The notes: generated by a model not told the origin, from the letters alone. A stretch of 14,416 bases of DNA from Oscillospiraceae bacterium (GCA_017398105.1 JAFQHF010000091.1:1-14416), one strand, 5' to 3'; counted from the stretch's first letter, positions 6,513-13,274 are shown. A program made the numbers and translations.

Positions 6513-6651
6513 TGTAGGGCGAGGTCATGACCCCGCCGACGCACCAAACATTTTGTAAGGTGCCGTTTGTGCGGGAGAACCGTCTGATTCCGATAATCGC
6601 CGCCGATCGGTATTCGATACCTGATCGGCGGGGTCATGACCCCGCCCTACA
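6513..6651. repeat. GTAGGG hairpin-ended element, family B, copy 3
   Basis: Its ends are TGTAGGGCGAGGTCATGA and TCATGACCCCGCCCTACA, each self-complementary around TCATGA. The left arm has an A where the right arm predicts G. A third hairpin lies inside (6601-6630, CGCCGATC/GATCGGCG with GGTAT/ATACC). The right edge reads CCTACAAT, 39 bases before the rpiB start. Confidence 0.88.
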
Positions 6652-6689
6652 ATTTCAATTTTTATAACAATAACAAGGAGATAAAGACT

Positions 6690-7130
6690 ATGAAACTTTC
6701 TATCGGCTGTGATCACGGCGCACTGACTCTGAAGAATAAGGTCGTCGCCCATCTGGAAAAGCAGGGACATGAAGTGAAGGACTTCGGCACCTACACGCTG
6801 GACAGCTGCGACTATCCCGAATTTGCCGCTGCCGCTGCCAGAGCAGTTGCCTCCGGCGAGTGCGACAAGGGCATCGTCCTGTGCACCACCGGCATCGGTG
6901 TGTCCATTTCTGCCAACAAGATCGACGGCATCCGCTGCGCACTGCTCAGTGATGTCTGGTCTGCCAAGATGACCCGGCTGCACAATGATACCAACATGAT
7001 GGCCCTGGGCGCAGGCGTGGTGGGCGAAAACCTGGCTCTGGAGATCGTGGACACCTGGGTGGGCACTGAGTTTTCCGGCGAGGCGCGTCATCAGAGAAGA
7101 ATCGACAAGCTGATGGCTCTGGAGAAGTAA
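6690..7130 (+). CDS. rpiB: Ribose-5-phosphate isomerase B
   Basis: This 146-residue RpiB/LacAB-family isomerase interconverts ribose 5-phosphate and ribulose 5-phosphate in the pentose phosphate pathway. Visible are the phosphate-binding start IGCDHGA (5-11), the active-site Cys65 in LCTTGIGVSISANK, His98 in RLHNDTNMMALG and a late arginine-rich segment (RHQRRID). Length equals the family norm (about 145-150). RpiB normally has CGTG or CSTG at the loop; CTTG here is a mild variant. AAGGAG (6675-6680) is 9 bases before the ATG. It is monocistronic here, with a family B element just upstream and a large hairpin just downstream. Confidence 0.93.
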   Translation: MKLSIGCDHGALTLKNKVVAHLEKQGHEVKDFGTYTLDSCDYPEFAAAAARAVASGECDKGIVLCTTGIGVSISANKIDGIRCALLSDVWSAKMTRLHNDTNMMALGAGVVGENLALEIVDTWVGTEFSGEARHQRRIDKLMALEK

Positions 7131-7153
7131 ACACAAAACGGACACCTTTGAGG

Positions 7154-7197
7154 TGGCCCCAAAAAGTTAGACAACTTTTTCTAACTTTTTGGGGCCA
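7154..7197. terminator. Large perfect hairpin after rpiB (terminator or insertion-sequence remnant)
   Basis: TGGCCCCAAAAAGTTAG (7154-7170) and CTAACTTTTTGGGGCCA (7181-7197) form a perfect 17-base stem. An alternative internal stem AAAAAGTT/AACTTTTT (7161-7168 with 7173-7180, loop AGAC) and a small CACCT/AGGTG hairpin (7143-7155) overlap it. Only three T residues follow, so termination is plausible but not classical. It also resembles paired ends of an IS3-type element; that resemblance is from memory. Confidence 0.6.
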
Positions 7198-7226
7198 TTT
7201 GCGGTGCCCGATTTTACAGTTCATTC

Positions 7227-7292
7227 GTAGGGGCGGATTTTCAATCCGCCCTTCTTTTGCTATTCAGGGAGGATTAAAAATCCTCCCCTACA
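7227..7292. repeat. GTAGGG hairpin-ended element, family B, short copy 4
   Basis: This is a compact 66-base copy. Its left hairpin GGGCGGATT/AATCCGCCC (7231-7239 with 7243-7251) and right hairpin GGGAGGATT/AATCCTCCC (7267-7275 with 7279-7287) differ at one base pair, with both strands changed. The right edge reads CCTACAAT. It lies between the convergent ends of rpiB and the minus-strand gene. Confidence 0.88.
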
Positions 7293-7300
7293 ATGTATAA

Positions 7301-7582
7301 TCAGAAATGATAGCCCACTTCCAGCAGCCGCATCAGGGCTTCATTGGCTTCCTCGTCGGTGAACAATGCGGTGTAGCGTTTGTCGATGACCAGGGCTTCC
7401 AGGCTCAGCTCCAGATGGCCGCAGGAGAGCAGCTGGTTAAAGCCGTCACTGAGCCGGTTTCCGGACAGGGTGCGCTTTGCGGTCTTCAGGGCATCGGGTT
7501 CTGCCACCGGGCGCATTTTGACGCCGAGGGCTTCGGCTTTGGCCCGGGCGGCAGCCCAGGCGGCGGTGAATTTCTGTTCCAT
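7301..7582 (-). CDS. Hypothetical protein, 93 residues
   Basis: I do not recognise this family. It is soluble-looking and starts MEQKFTAAWAAARAKAEALG, an alanine-rich amphipathic helix. A basic middle (KTAKRTLSGNRLSDGFNQLL) follows, then an acidic, leucine-rich end (ALFTDEEANEALMRLLEVGY). There is no signal peptide, membrane segment or cysteine motif. The start at 7582 is set by AAAGGAG, 8 bases upstream on the minus strand, and by a good promoter at 7610-7638; the longer frame to 7903 would run through that promoter and the divergent gene. The good Shine-Dalgarno site and promoter make it a real gene. It is divergent from the ParB-like/BMP gene, so a shared control region is possible. Confidence 0.8.
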   Translation of the reverse strand: MEQKFTAAWAAARAKAEALGVKMRPVAEPDALKTAKRTLSGNRLSDGFNQLLSCGHLELSLEALVIDKRYTALFTDEEANEALMRLLEVGYHF

Positions 7583-7609
7583 TGAGATTGCTCCTTTGCG
7601 TTTTCTTTT

Positions 7610-7638
7610 ATTGTACTCGTTTTGCACGGGAAATACAA
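7610..7638 (-). promoter_or_regulatory. Sigma-A type promoter of the 93-residue protein gene
   Basis: On the minus strand TTGTAT (-35, 7633-7638) and TACAAT (-10, 7610-7615) are 17 bases apart, ending 28 bases before the start codon at 7582. Confidence 0.7.
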
Positions 7639-7640
7639 GC

Positions 7641-7717
7641 CAATCGAATCCGGAGATTTTGCAGACTCCGGACTCGGCATGTTCACCAATCAAGAACGCG
7701 TGTCCGCGCTTCGATTG
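7641..7717. other. Spaced inverted repeats in the divergent promoter region
   Basis: CAATCGAA (7641-7648) and TTCGATTG (7710-7717) are perfect inverted half-sites 61 bases apart, lying between the two divergent promoters. CCGGAG/CTCCGG (7650-7655 with 7666-7671) forms a hairpin beside the left half-site. These could be operator sites for a regulator acting on both sides; no regulator is known. Confidence 0.4.
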
Positions 7718-7745
7718 CACGAAAGTGAGAAAATGCACAACATTG

Positions 7746-7773
7746 TTGCAAATTAACAAAAATATGGTATATT
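7746..7773 (+). promoter_or_regulatory. Candidate promoter of the ParB-like/BMP gene
   Basis: TTGCAA (7746-7751) and TATATT (7768-7773) are separated by 16 bases in an A/T-rich patch, 36 bases before the start codon. TATTGT two bases on, with an 18-base spacer, is an alternative -10. Confidence 0.5.
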
Positions 7774-7809
7774 GTATGTGTGAAATTACCTTGTGAAGGG
7801 AGACTGTCC

Positions 7810-9789
7810 ATGAATACGCAGATCGCACTTGACGAATATGCACAGGCTCTGCGGCAGGGCCAGAAGGAATACCGGGAACTGCTGATGGCCGGAAAACCTC
7901 CACACCCTGCGGTGCTGGACGAAATCCTGCCGGAGATCTCCACGGAATCGGTGATGAATCTTGGTCTGGTGGATATTCCGGCCGAACGGATCGTGGGCAC
8001 CAAGACGGCCGGACGGATCACGGCCTTTACGGCATCCTTCCGCCCGCTGCTGGATCAGAAGACGGAGTTCGGCTCCAAGTGGGTCAATCTGTGCAAGGCC
8101 CACCTGGGTGAGGCGGGTATCTCTGACCCCATTGAATGCTTTGAGTATCTGGGCAATTTCTATGTCCAGGAGGGCAACAAGCGGGTCAGTGTGCTGCGGC
8201 ATTTCGGTGCGCCCCGGATCACCGGCACGGTCAGGAGAATCCTGCCCCAGCAGTCCGAAGAGCCCCGGATCAAGGCTTACTATGAATTCGTGGAATTTTA
8301 CAAGGCATCCCGCCTGTACATCCTTCAGTTCCGCCGCCCCGGCGATTACGCCAAGCTCTTAAGCTACATGGGAAAGAAGTCCGGCGAGGTCTGGACGGAG
8401 GAGGAACGGCGAACCTTCAATTCCTATTACCACTATTTCCGGGAAGCCTTTGAGGCGCTGAATACCCGGGATGATGTGCTGCCGGAGGAAGCCCTGCTTC
8501 TTTGGCTGAAGCTGTATCCCTTCCAGGATCTGGGCCGGCTCACCGGCGCCCAGCTGCGCAAGAGCCTGATCGCCCTGCGCGATGACGTGATCGCCAGCGC
8601 CAGAAAGGAAGAGGCGGTGAAGGTCCAGACCAAGGCTGAGGACGAAAGCAAGGGCAGCATCGTCAGCCGCATCGTGTCGGTACTGGATCAGCTGGACGTG
8701 GCCTTTGTGCACCAGCTGGAAGCCAGCAAAAGCGCCTGGGTCATGGGCCATGAGGAGGGCCGGGAGCATATCGAAGCGGTCTTCGGCGACCGGATCAAGG
8801 TGCGCACCTATTTCGGCGCCAACTCCCCGGAACAGGCGGAAGCCCTTATTGAACAGGCTGTGGCGGACGGGGCCCAGGTGGTGTTTACCACGGCGCCTCC
8901 CCTGAGCCGCGCCACATTGAAGGCGGCGGTGAAATATCCCAAGGTGCGATTTCTGAATTGCTCCGTGGATCAGCCCTATTCCTCCATCCGTACCTATTAC
9001 GGGCGGATCTACGAATCCAAGTTCATCACCGGCGCCATTGCCGGTGCCATGGCACAGAATAACCGGATCGGCTATATTGCCTCCTATCCCATTTTCGGCG
9101 TGACCGCATCCATCAATGCCTTTGCCCTGGGCGCCCAGATGACCAATCCCCGGGCCCAGATCGAGCTGCGCTGGTCCTGCGTGGAGGGCACTCCCCAGGC
9201 GGACTTCTTTGCCGACGGCATCCGGGTCATCTCCAACCGCAATGCCCCCACCCAGTCGAAGATGTACCTGGATTTCTGCAACTATGGTACGTATCTGATG
9301 GATGACCGGGGAGATCTGGTGCCTCTGGGTACGCCAACCTGGGTCTGGGGCAAGTTCTACGAGTTCGTCATCCGCAGCATCCTCTCCGGCGGCTGGAAGC
9401 GGGAGAAGGGCGTGTCCACGGCGCTGAATTACTGGCTGGGCATGGACAGCGGTGTTATCGGCGTGAACCTGTCGGACAAGCTGCCGGAGGGCGTGCGCCA
9501 GATGGCGAAGCTCCTGGAAAAGGGTCTGACGGACAGTGTGCTGGACCCCTTCCTGCGCAAAATCATTGCCCAGGACGGCACGATGAAGAATGACGGCACC
9601 CGCCGCTTTACCCCCGGAGAGCTGCTGCGTATGGACTGGCTGTGCGAAAATGTCATCGGACAGATTCCTGCCTTTGAAGAGATCCTGCCCATATCTCAGA
9701 ATATGGTGCGGGAACTGGGACTGTACAGAGACAATATCCCTGCGGAAAAGGAGGCTAAGTCCCGTGAAGATCTTGACCATCTCCGATGA
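7810..9789 (+). CDS. Cytoplasmic ParB-like / BMP (PnrA-type) ligand-binding fusion protein
   Basis: This 659-residue protein has no signal peptide, lipobox or membrane segment. Residues about 50-147 look like a ParB-type fold, with the motif VQEGNKRVSVLRHFG (119-133) recalling the ParB box. Residues about 150-290 are helical and charged. From about 295 to 500 it matches BMP/PnrA-type periplasmic binding proteins of nucleoside ABC transporters: VRTYFGANSPEQAEALIEQA, VVFTTAPP, YPKVRFLNCS, YYGRIYESKFITGAIAGAMA, and NRIGYIASYPIFG followed by INAFALGAQMTNP. Such a domain is normally exported; here it is intracellular and no ABC permease is nearby, so sensing of a nucleoside-like ligand is my inference. 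ATG 7810 follows AAGGGAG by 7 bases; GTG 7780 is unlikely. It overlaps the phosphoesterase gene by 26 bases. Domain calls are from memory of family patterns. Confidence 0.8.
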   Translation: MNTQIALDEYAQALRQGQKEYRELLMAGKPPHPAVLDEILPEISTESVMNLGLVDIPAERIVGTKTAGRITAFTASFRPLLDQKTEFGSKWVNLCKAHLGEAGISDPIECFEYLGNFYVQEGNKRVSVLRHFGAPRITGTVRRILPQQSEEPRIKAYYEFVEFYKASRLYILQFRRPGDYAKLLSYMGKKSGEVWTEEERRTFNSYYHYFREAFEALNTRDDVLPEEALLLWLKLYPFQDLGRLTGAQLRKSLIALRDDVIASARKEEAVKVQTKAEDESKGSIVSRIVSVLDQLDVAFVHQLEASKSAWVMGHEEGREHIEAVFGDRIKVRTYFGANSPEQAEALIEQAVADGAQVVFTTAPPLSRATLKAAVKYPKVRFLNCSVDQPYSSIRTYYGRIYESKFITGAIAGAMAQNNRIGYIASYPIFGVTASINAFALGAQMTNPRAQIELRWSCVEGTPQADFFADGIRVISNRNAPTQSKMYLDFCNYGTYLMDDRGDLVPLGTPTWVWGKFYEFVIRSILSGGWKREKGVSTALNYWLGMDSGVIGVNLSDKLPEGVRQMAKLLEKGLTDSVLDPFLRKIIAQDGTMKNDGTRRFTPGELLRMDWLCENVIGQIPAFEEILPISQNMVRELGLYRDNIPAEKEAKSREDLDHLR

Positions 9790-10447
9790 AGAGTGTCCCG
9801 CCCTGTGGGATTTTTACACCCCCGGACGGCTGGATGGCTATGATCTGATTATTTCCTGCGGGGATCTGAATTCCAAATATCTGAGCTTCCTGGTGACCAT
9901 GGCAAAATGCCCGGTGCTGTATGTCCATGGCAACCATGATACGGCCTACATTGACCGTCCGCCGGAGGGCTGCGACTGCATTGACGGCCATATCATTACC
10001 TACAACGGTGTTCGCATCCTGGGTCTGGGCGGCTGCCGGAAGTACCATCCCGGCCGGCATCAGTACACGGAAAGACAGATGCGTCTGCGGATCGCCCGGC
10101 TTCGCTGGAGGCTGTGGCGCATGGGAGGCGTGGACATCGTGGTGACCCATGCGGCACCGGAGGGGCTGGGGGATTCCGATGATATCGCCCACTGGGGCTT
10201 TGCCGCCCTCCGGAAATTTGTGGACAAATATAAGCCCATGTATCTGGTTCACGGTCATGTCCATATGTCCTATGGGCATAATATCCCCAGAGAGATCGAC
10301 CACAACGGAACCAAAATCATCAATGCCTATGAGCGTTACACCATTGAGGTTCCCGACCGGCAGGTCAAGGTGAAGCACCTGAACCAGGTGATCTATAAAA
10401 CCAGAGTCCGGGACGAGGATGACGAGCCCAGCCTGGTGCTGAGATAA
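9764..10447 (+). CDS. Calcineurin-like metallophosphoesterase
   Basis: This is a 227-residue cytoplasmic phosphoesterase with a two-metal site: GD at 33-34 (SCGDLNSKYL), GNHD 56-59, TH 128-129 (VVTHAAPEG) and GHVH 164-167. The first motif, usually DxH, is DEE (residues 8-10 in TISDEECPALWDFY). I recall this variant in a clostridial subfamily with the same ALWDFY-type continuation, so it may alter metal or substrate choice without abolishing activity. The start is GTG 9764, set by AAGGAGG (9748-9754) 9 bases upstream, inside the end of the preceding gene. The 26-base overlap means translational coupling with the ParB-like/BMP fusion, so the pair probably acts on the same signal or substrate. 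The substrate is unknown. Confidence 0.88.
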   Translation: MKILTISDEECPALWDFYTPGRLDGYDLIISCGDLNSKYLSFLVTMAKCPVLYVHGNHDTAYIDRPPEGCDCIDGHIITYNGVRILGLGGCRKYHPGRHQYTERQMRLRIARLRWRLWRMGGVDIVVTHAAPEGLGDSDDIAHWGFAALRKFVDKYKPMYLVHGHVHMSYGHNIPREIDHNGTKIINAYERYTIEVPDRQVKVKHLNQVIYKTRVRDEDDEPSLVLR

Positions 10448-10657
10448 AGCCTTCCCCCGGGGGGAAGGTGGCACGGCACAGCCGTGACGGATGAGGGATG
10501 GCGAACGCTTCCGTCATAGTTTGCAGTTACGATGCAATCGTACCAAGCCTCAACAGTATGCTTCTTTATCTGAAGTGCATACGCATCGTCACCTGTCGCC
10601 ATCCCTCATCAGTCAAAAATCAAAGATTTTTGACAGCTTCCCCCCGGGGGAAGCCTT
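10448..10657. repeat. Long palindromic element, family C (CCTTCCCCCGGGGGGAAGG ends)
   Basis: This 210-base element has near-mirror ends (AGCCTTCCCCCGGGGGGAAG and CTTCCCCCCGGGGGAAGCCT). Inside are CACGGC/GCCGTG (10472-10477 with 10481-10486), a perfect 14-base pair of arms GATGAGGGATGGCG (10490-10503) with CGCCATCCCTCATC (10597-10610), and GTCAAAAATC/GATTTTTGAC (10612-10621 with 10625-10634). It begins at the base after the phosphoesterase stop. The GGATGAGGG core is one I recall from many gut Clostridia genomes. No transposase is present; open frames inside it are not genes. Confidence 0.88.
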
Positions 10658-10702
10658 TGAACACCGTAAGCGGCAATGCAAACCGAAAAAAGAGGTGATA
10701 CT

Positions 10703-11350
10703 ATGTTTAACGGCTTCACTCCGGAGACCATTGACTTTCTCTGGGGTATCCGCATGAATAACAACCGGGAATGGTTCCTGGAGCATAAAAAGCAGTACGT
10801 GGATGCCCTGTACGAGCCCATGAAGGCACTGGGAAAGGAACTGTTCGAGCCCTTCCTGGACAAGCCCGGCAATGTGCTGAAGGTCAGCCGGATTTACCGG
10901 GATGCCCGGATGCACCCGCCGGAGCCCTATAAGGAAAGTCTGTGGATCTGCATCCGGCAGGATGTGGATTGGTGGGCGGAAAATCCCTGCCTGTATTTTG
11001 AGATCAATCCCGAGGGCATTTCCTATGGCTTCTTCATCTGGAAGCCCCGGACGGCCACTATGGAGGATTTCCGAAAACATATCACCGCTTACCCCGATGC
11101 ATTTCTGAAGCTCATCCGGGACACGGAGAAGGCTGTAGGACAGCCCATTCTTGCCGAATGCTATAAACGGCCCAAACCCACAGAAAATCCGGATCTGGCT
11201 CCTTATTTTGCCTGGAAGGGCAAGATCGGCTGCGTCCGGGATGTGCCGCCCGGCGATGCCATTTTCGGCCCCGAATTAAAGCATGAGGTGGCAGACTTTT
11301 TTGAAAAGCTGACACCTTTGTATAACTATTTTAATCAATTCAGGGTTTGA
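10703..11350 (+). CDS. DUF2461 domain-containing protein (TIGR02453 family)
   Basis: This 215-residue soluble protein belongs to a widespread family of unknown function. Its N-terminus (FNGFTPETIDFLWGIRMNNN then REWFLEHKKQY) carries the conserved 'F..L..NN.R.WF...K..Y' signature, and residues about 57-85 (VLKVSRIYRDARMHP then YKESLWICIR) match the conserved 'RI.RD.R....PYK' block. YFEINPEGISYGFFIW and a C-terminal AWKGKIGCVRD-type segment complete the fold. Length equals the family norm. The start is ATG 10703 with GAGGTG about 6-10 bases upstream, just after the family C element. It stands alone, with repeats on both sides; the context gives no clue to function. Confidence 0.88.
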   Translation: MFNGFTPETIDFLWGIRMNNNREWFLEHKKQYVDALYEPMKALGKELFEPFLDKPGNVLKVSRIYRDARMHPPEPYKESLWICIRQDVDWWAENPCLYFEINPEGISYGFFIWKPRTATMEDFRKHITAYPDAFLKLIRDTEKAVGQPILAECYKRPKPTENPDLAPYFAWKGKIGCVRDVPPGDAIFGPELKHEVADFFEKLTPLYNYFNQFRV

Positions 11351-11362
11351 CCGACCCAGATT

Positions 11363-11494
11363 GTAGGGGAGGGATTCATCCCTCCCTCTGCCTGCCGAAG
11401 ATTGCCTGCTGTTGGTCTTCGCAGACAGAATTTGCAGACAGATGAAACCACGCAAAAAATATTACGTTCCGGGAGGGATGAATCCCTCCCCTAC
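11363..11494. repeat. GTAGGG hairpin-ended element, family B, copy 5 (inverted orientation)
   Basis: Its ends are GTAGGGGAGGGATTCATC and GATGAATCCCTCCCCTAC, with unrelated interior. The interior has a short direct repeat GCAGACAGA at about 11420 and 11434. Unlike the other copies, its left edge reads ATTGTAG and its right edge lacks TACAAT, so it is inserted the other way round. It ends 36 bases before dapA. Confidence 0.9.
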
Positions 11495-11530
11495 GGAGAT
11501 TTACCCTAGATTTCAAGGAGAGTTAAGAAT

Positions 11531-12418
11531 ATGAAAAAGACCATTTTCACCGGCATGGCTACCGCCATTGTCACCCCCATGACTGCAAACGACATTGACT
11601 ACGAGGCCCTGGGCCGCTTTATCGAGTTCCAGATCGAGAGCGGCATCAACGCCATCGTGGTCATGGGCACCACCGGCGAGAACGCCACCATCGAGCCTGA
11701 GGATCAGAAGAAGGTCATCGCCTACACCGTGGAGAAGGTTGCCAAGCGGGTTCCTGTCATCGCAGGCACCGGTACCAACAACACCGAGCATGTGCTGCAC
11801 AACACCAAGAACGCCTGTGAGGTGGGCGCAGATGCCATCCTGGTGGTTACCCCCTACTACAACAAGGCCACCCAGAACGGTCTGTATAAGCACTTTGTTA
11901 CCATCGCTGATGCTTCCACGGTTCCTGTGATCCTGTACAACGTTCCCGGCCGTACCGGCTGCAACCTGCTGCCCAAGACCGTGGCACGGCTGGCAGAGCA
12001 TCCCAATATCGTGGGCGTGAAGGAAGCCACCGGCAATATGGCTCAGATGGTGGAGATCATGCACCTGTGCGGCGACAAGATCGATGTCTATTCCGGCGAG
12101 GATGCCCTGACCGTTGCCATGATGGCCATGGGTGGCGCAGGCACCATCTCCGTGCTGTCCAACGTGGCCCCCAAGGAAGCCGTTGCCATGACCGATGCCT
12201 GCAAGGCCGGTGACTTCAAGACCGCTGCCAGAATGCAGTGCGACCTGCTGCCTCTGACCAACGCCCTGTTCAGCGAGGTCAATCCCATCCCTGCCAAGGC
12301 TGCCGTTTCTGCAATGGGCTTCGGTGAGGAGAACCTGCGTATGCCCCTGACCCCCATGGAGGATGCAACCCGGGCAAAGCTGTATGAAGAAATGAGAAAG
12401 CTGGGTATCAACGTATGA
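11531..12418 (+). CDS. dapA: 4-hydroxy-tetrahydrodipicolinate synthase
   Basis: This 295-residue class I aldolase condenses pyruvate with aspartate semialdehyde, the first committed step to diaminopimelate and lysine. The Schiff-base Lys164 is in VGVKEATG, Tyr136 and Arg141 in YNVPGRTG, Thr47-Thr48 in GTTGEN and Tyr110 in TPYYNKATQ, aligning with E. coli Lys161, Tyr133, Arg138, Thr44-45 and Tyr107. Length matches the family. AAGGAG at 11515-11520 is 10 bases before the ATG. The stop overlaps the dapB start (ATGA), so the two are translationally coupled. No lysine riboswitch is visible in the 180 bases upstream, which are mostly a family B element. Its product also feeds dipicolinate in spores. 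Confidence 0.96.
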   Translation: MKKTIFTGMATAIVTPMTANDIDYEALGRFIEFQIESGINAIVVMGTTGENATIEPEDQKKVIAYTVEKVAKRVPVIAGTGTNNTEHVLHNTKNACEVGADAILVVTPYYNKATQNGLYKHFVTIADASTVPVILYNVPGRTGCNLLPKTVARLAEHPNIVGVKEATGNMAQMVEIMHLCGDKIDVYSGEDALTVAMMAMGGAGTISVLSNVAPKEAVAMTDACKAGDFKTAARMQCDLLPLTNALFSEVNPIPAKAAVSAMGFGEENLRMPLTPMEDATRAKLYEEMRKLGINV

Positions 12419-13134
12419 GAGCAGTGGTTTGCGGCGCCAACGGCGCCATGGGTAAGCTGATCTGCGGCATTTTCGGTGACGAAGTGGTGGGCAAGGTCAG
12501 CATTGACGGCGAAAACAACGTCCCCAAGACCTTCGAGGAACTGGGTGCTGTGGAGGCTGACGTGGTGGTGGATTTCTCCCACCATACCGCCATTGCTTCC
12601 GTGCTGGCCTATGCCGAAAAGATCGGCGCGGCTGCGGTCATCGGCACCACCGGCCACACGGCGGAAGAGAAGGAACTGATCTTTGCCGCTGCAAAGCAGA
12701 TCCCTGTGTTCTACGCAGGCAATGTGAGCCTGGGTATCGCTGTGCTGTGCCGTCTGGTGAAGCAGGCTGCAAGCTATTTCCCCGATGCGGATATTGAGAT
12801 CGTGGAAGTGCACCACACCCGGAAGGTGGATGCCCCCAGCGGCACCGCCCATATGCTGTTCAACGCCATCAAGGAAGTCCGGCCCAACGCCTACGAAAAC
12901 TGCGGCCGCTCCGGAGAAGGCAAGCGCACGAAAGATGAGATCGGTGTCCACGCCCTGCGCATGGGCAATGTGGTGGGCATTCACGAAGTCCACATCAACA
13001 CCGGCAATCAGACCCTGGTTCTGAAGCACGAGTCCGGCTCCCGTGCCATGCTGGCCGACGGCGCCGTGGCTGCCGCCCGATTCATGGCGGGCAAGGATAA
13101 GGGCCTGTACGATATGGAGTCCATTCTGGGCTGA
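12415..13134 (+). CDS. dapB: 4-hydroxy-tetrahydrodipicolinate reductase
   Basis: This 239-residue NAD(P)H-dependent reductase acts right after DapA. The nucleotide-binding start is GANGAMG (7-13). GTTG at 77-80 and the substrate/catalytic block EVHHTRKVDAPSGTA (131-145; His133, His134, Lys137) are diagnostic. It is shorter than the E. coli enzyme (about 273), with a compact N-terminal domain as in many Firmicutes. The C-terminal part (GVHALRMGNVVGIHEVHI) is typical. The start is the ATGA overlap with dapA, and no separate ribosome site is needed. The dapA-dapB pair with dapF soon after is a DAP pathway cluster; dapD/dapE or dapL are not in the window. Confidence 0.95.
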   Translation: MRAVVCGANGAMGKLICGIFGDEVVGKVSIDGENNVPKTFEELGAVEADVVVDFSHHTAIASVLAYAEKIGAAAVIGTTGHTAEEKELIFAAAKQIPVFYAGNVSLGIAVLCRLVKQAASYFPDADIEIVEVHHTRKVDAPSGTAHMLFNAIKEVRPNAYENCGRSGEGKRTKDEIGVHALRMGNVVGIHEVHINTGNQTLVLKHESGSRAMLADGAVAAARFMAGKDKGLYDMESILG

Positions 13135-13145
13135 TTTACGATGTC

Positions 13146-13245
13146 GTAGGGGAGGGATTCATCCCTCCCTTAGACTTTCGGTTCTGGTTCTCTCATATTA
13201 CAGCCATAGCGGCTAAAGTGAGGGAGGGATAAATCCCTCCCCTAC
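13146..13245. repeat. GTAGGG hairpin-ended element, family B, copy 6
   Basis: This 100-base copy has ends GTAGGGGAGGGATTCATC and GGGATAAATCCCTCCCCTAC and an unrelated interior with a small AGCC/GGCT stem. The right edge reads CCTACAAT, 30 bases before dapF. Confidence 0.9.
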
Positions 13246-13274
13246 AATTCACTTTTTTGAAAGGGGTTCCCTGT

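Noticed and set aside
7583..7903. Extension of the minus-strand hypothetical protein to 200 residues
   Set aside because: It would run through its own promoter and into the divergent gene; AAAGGAG fixes the start at 7582.
8359..9780. A 473-residue minus-strand open frame opposite the ParB-like/BMP gene
   Set aside because: Its composition (His/Gly/Gln-rich) is that of an antisense shadow, and the plus-strand frame has clear family motifs.
7810..9789. An ordinary ABC-transporter binding lipoprotein
   Set aside because: No signal peptide, lipobox, ATPase or permease gene is present, and a ParB-like region precedes the binding domain.
10491..10757. Open frames of 66-88 residues between the phosphoesterase and DUF2461 genes
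   Set aside because: They lie almost wholly in the family C palindrome and have no ribosome site; the second part overlaps the DUF2461 start.
11363..11530. A lysine riboswitch before dapA
   Set aside because: The gap is mostly a family B element; no lysine-riboswitch core or terminator-like expression platform could be recognised.
5639..13245. A CRISPR array made of the recurring palindromes
   Set aside because: Copies are kilobases apart, separated by genes, and not tandem; no cas genes are present.
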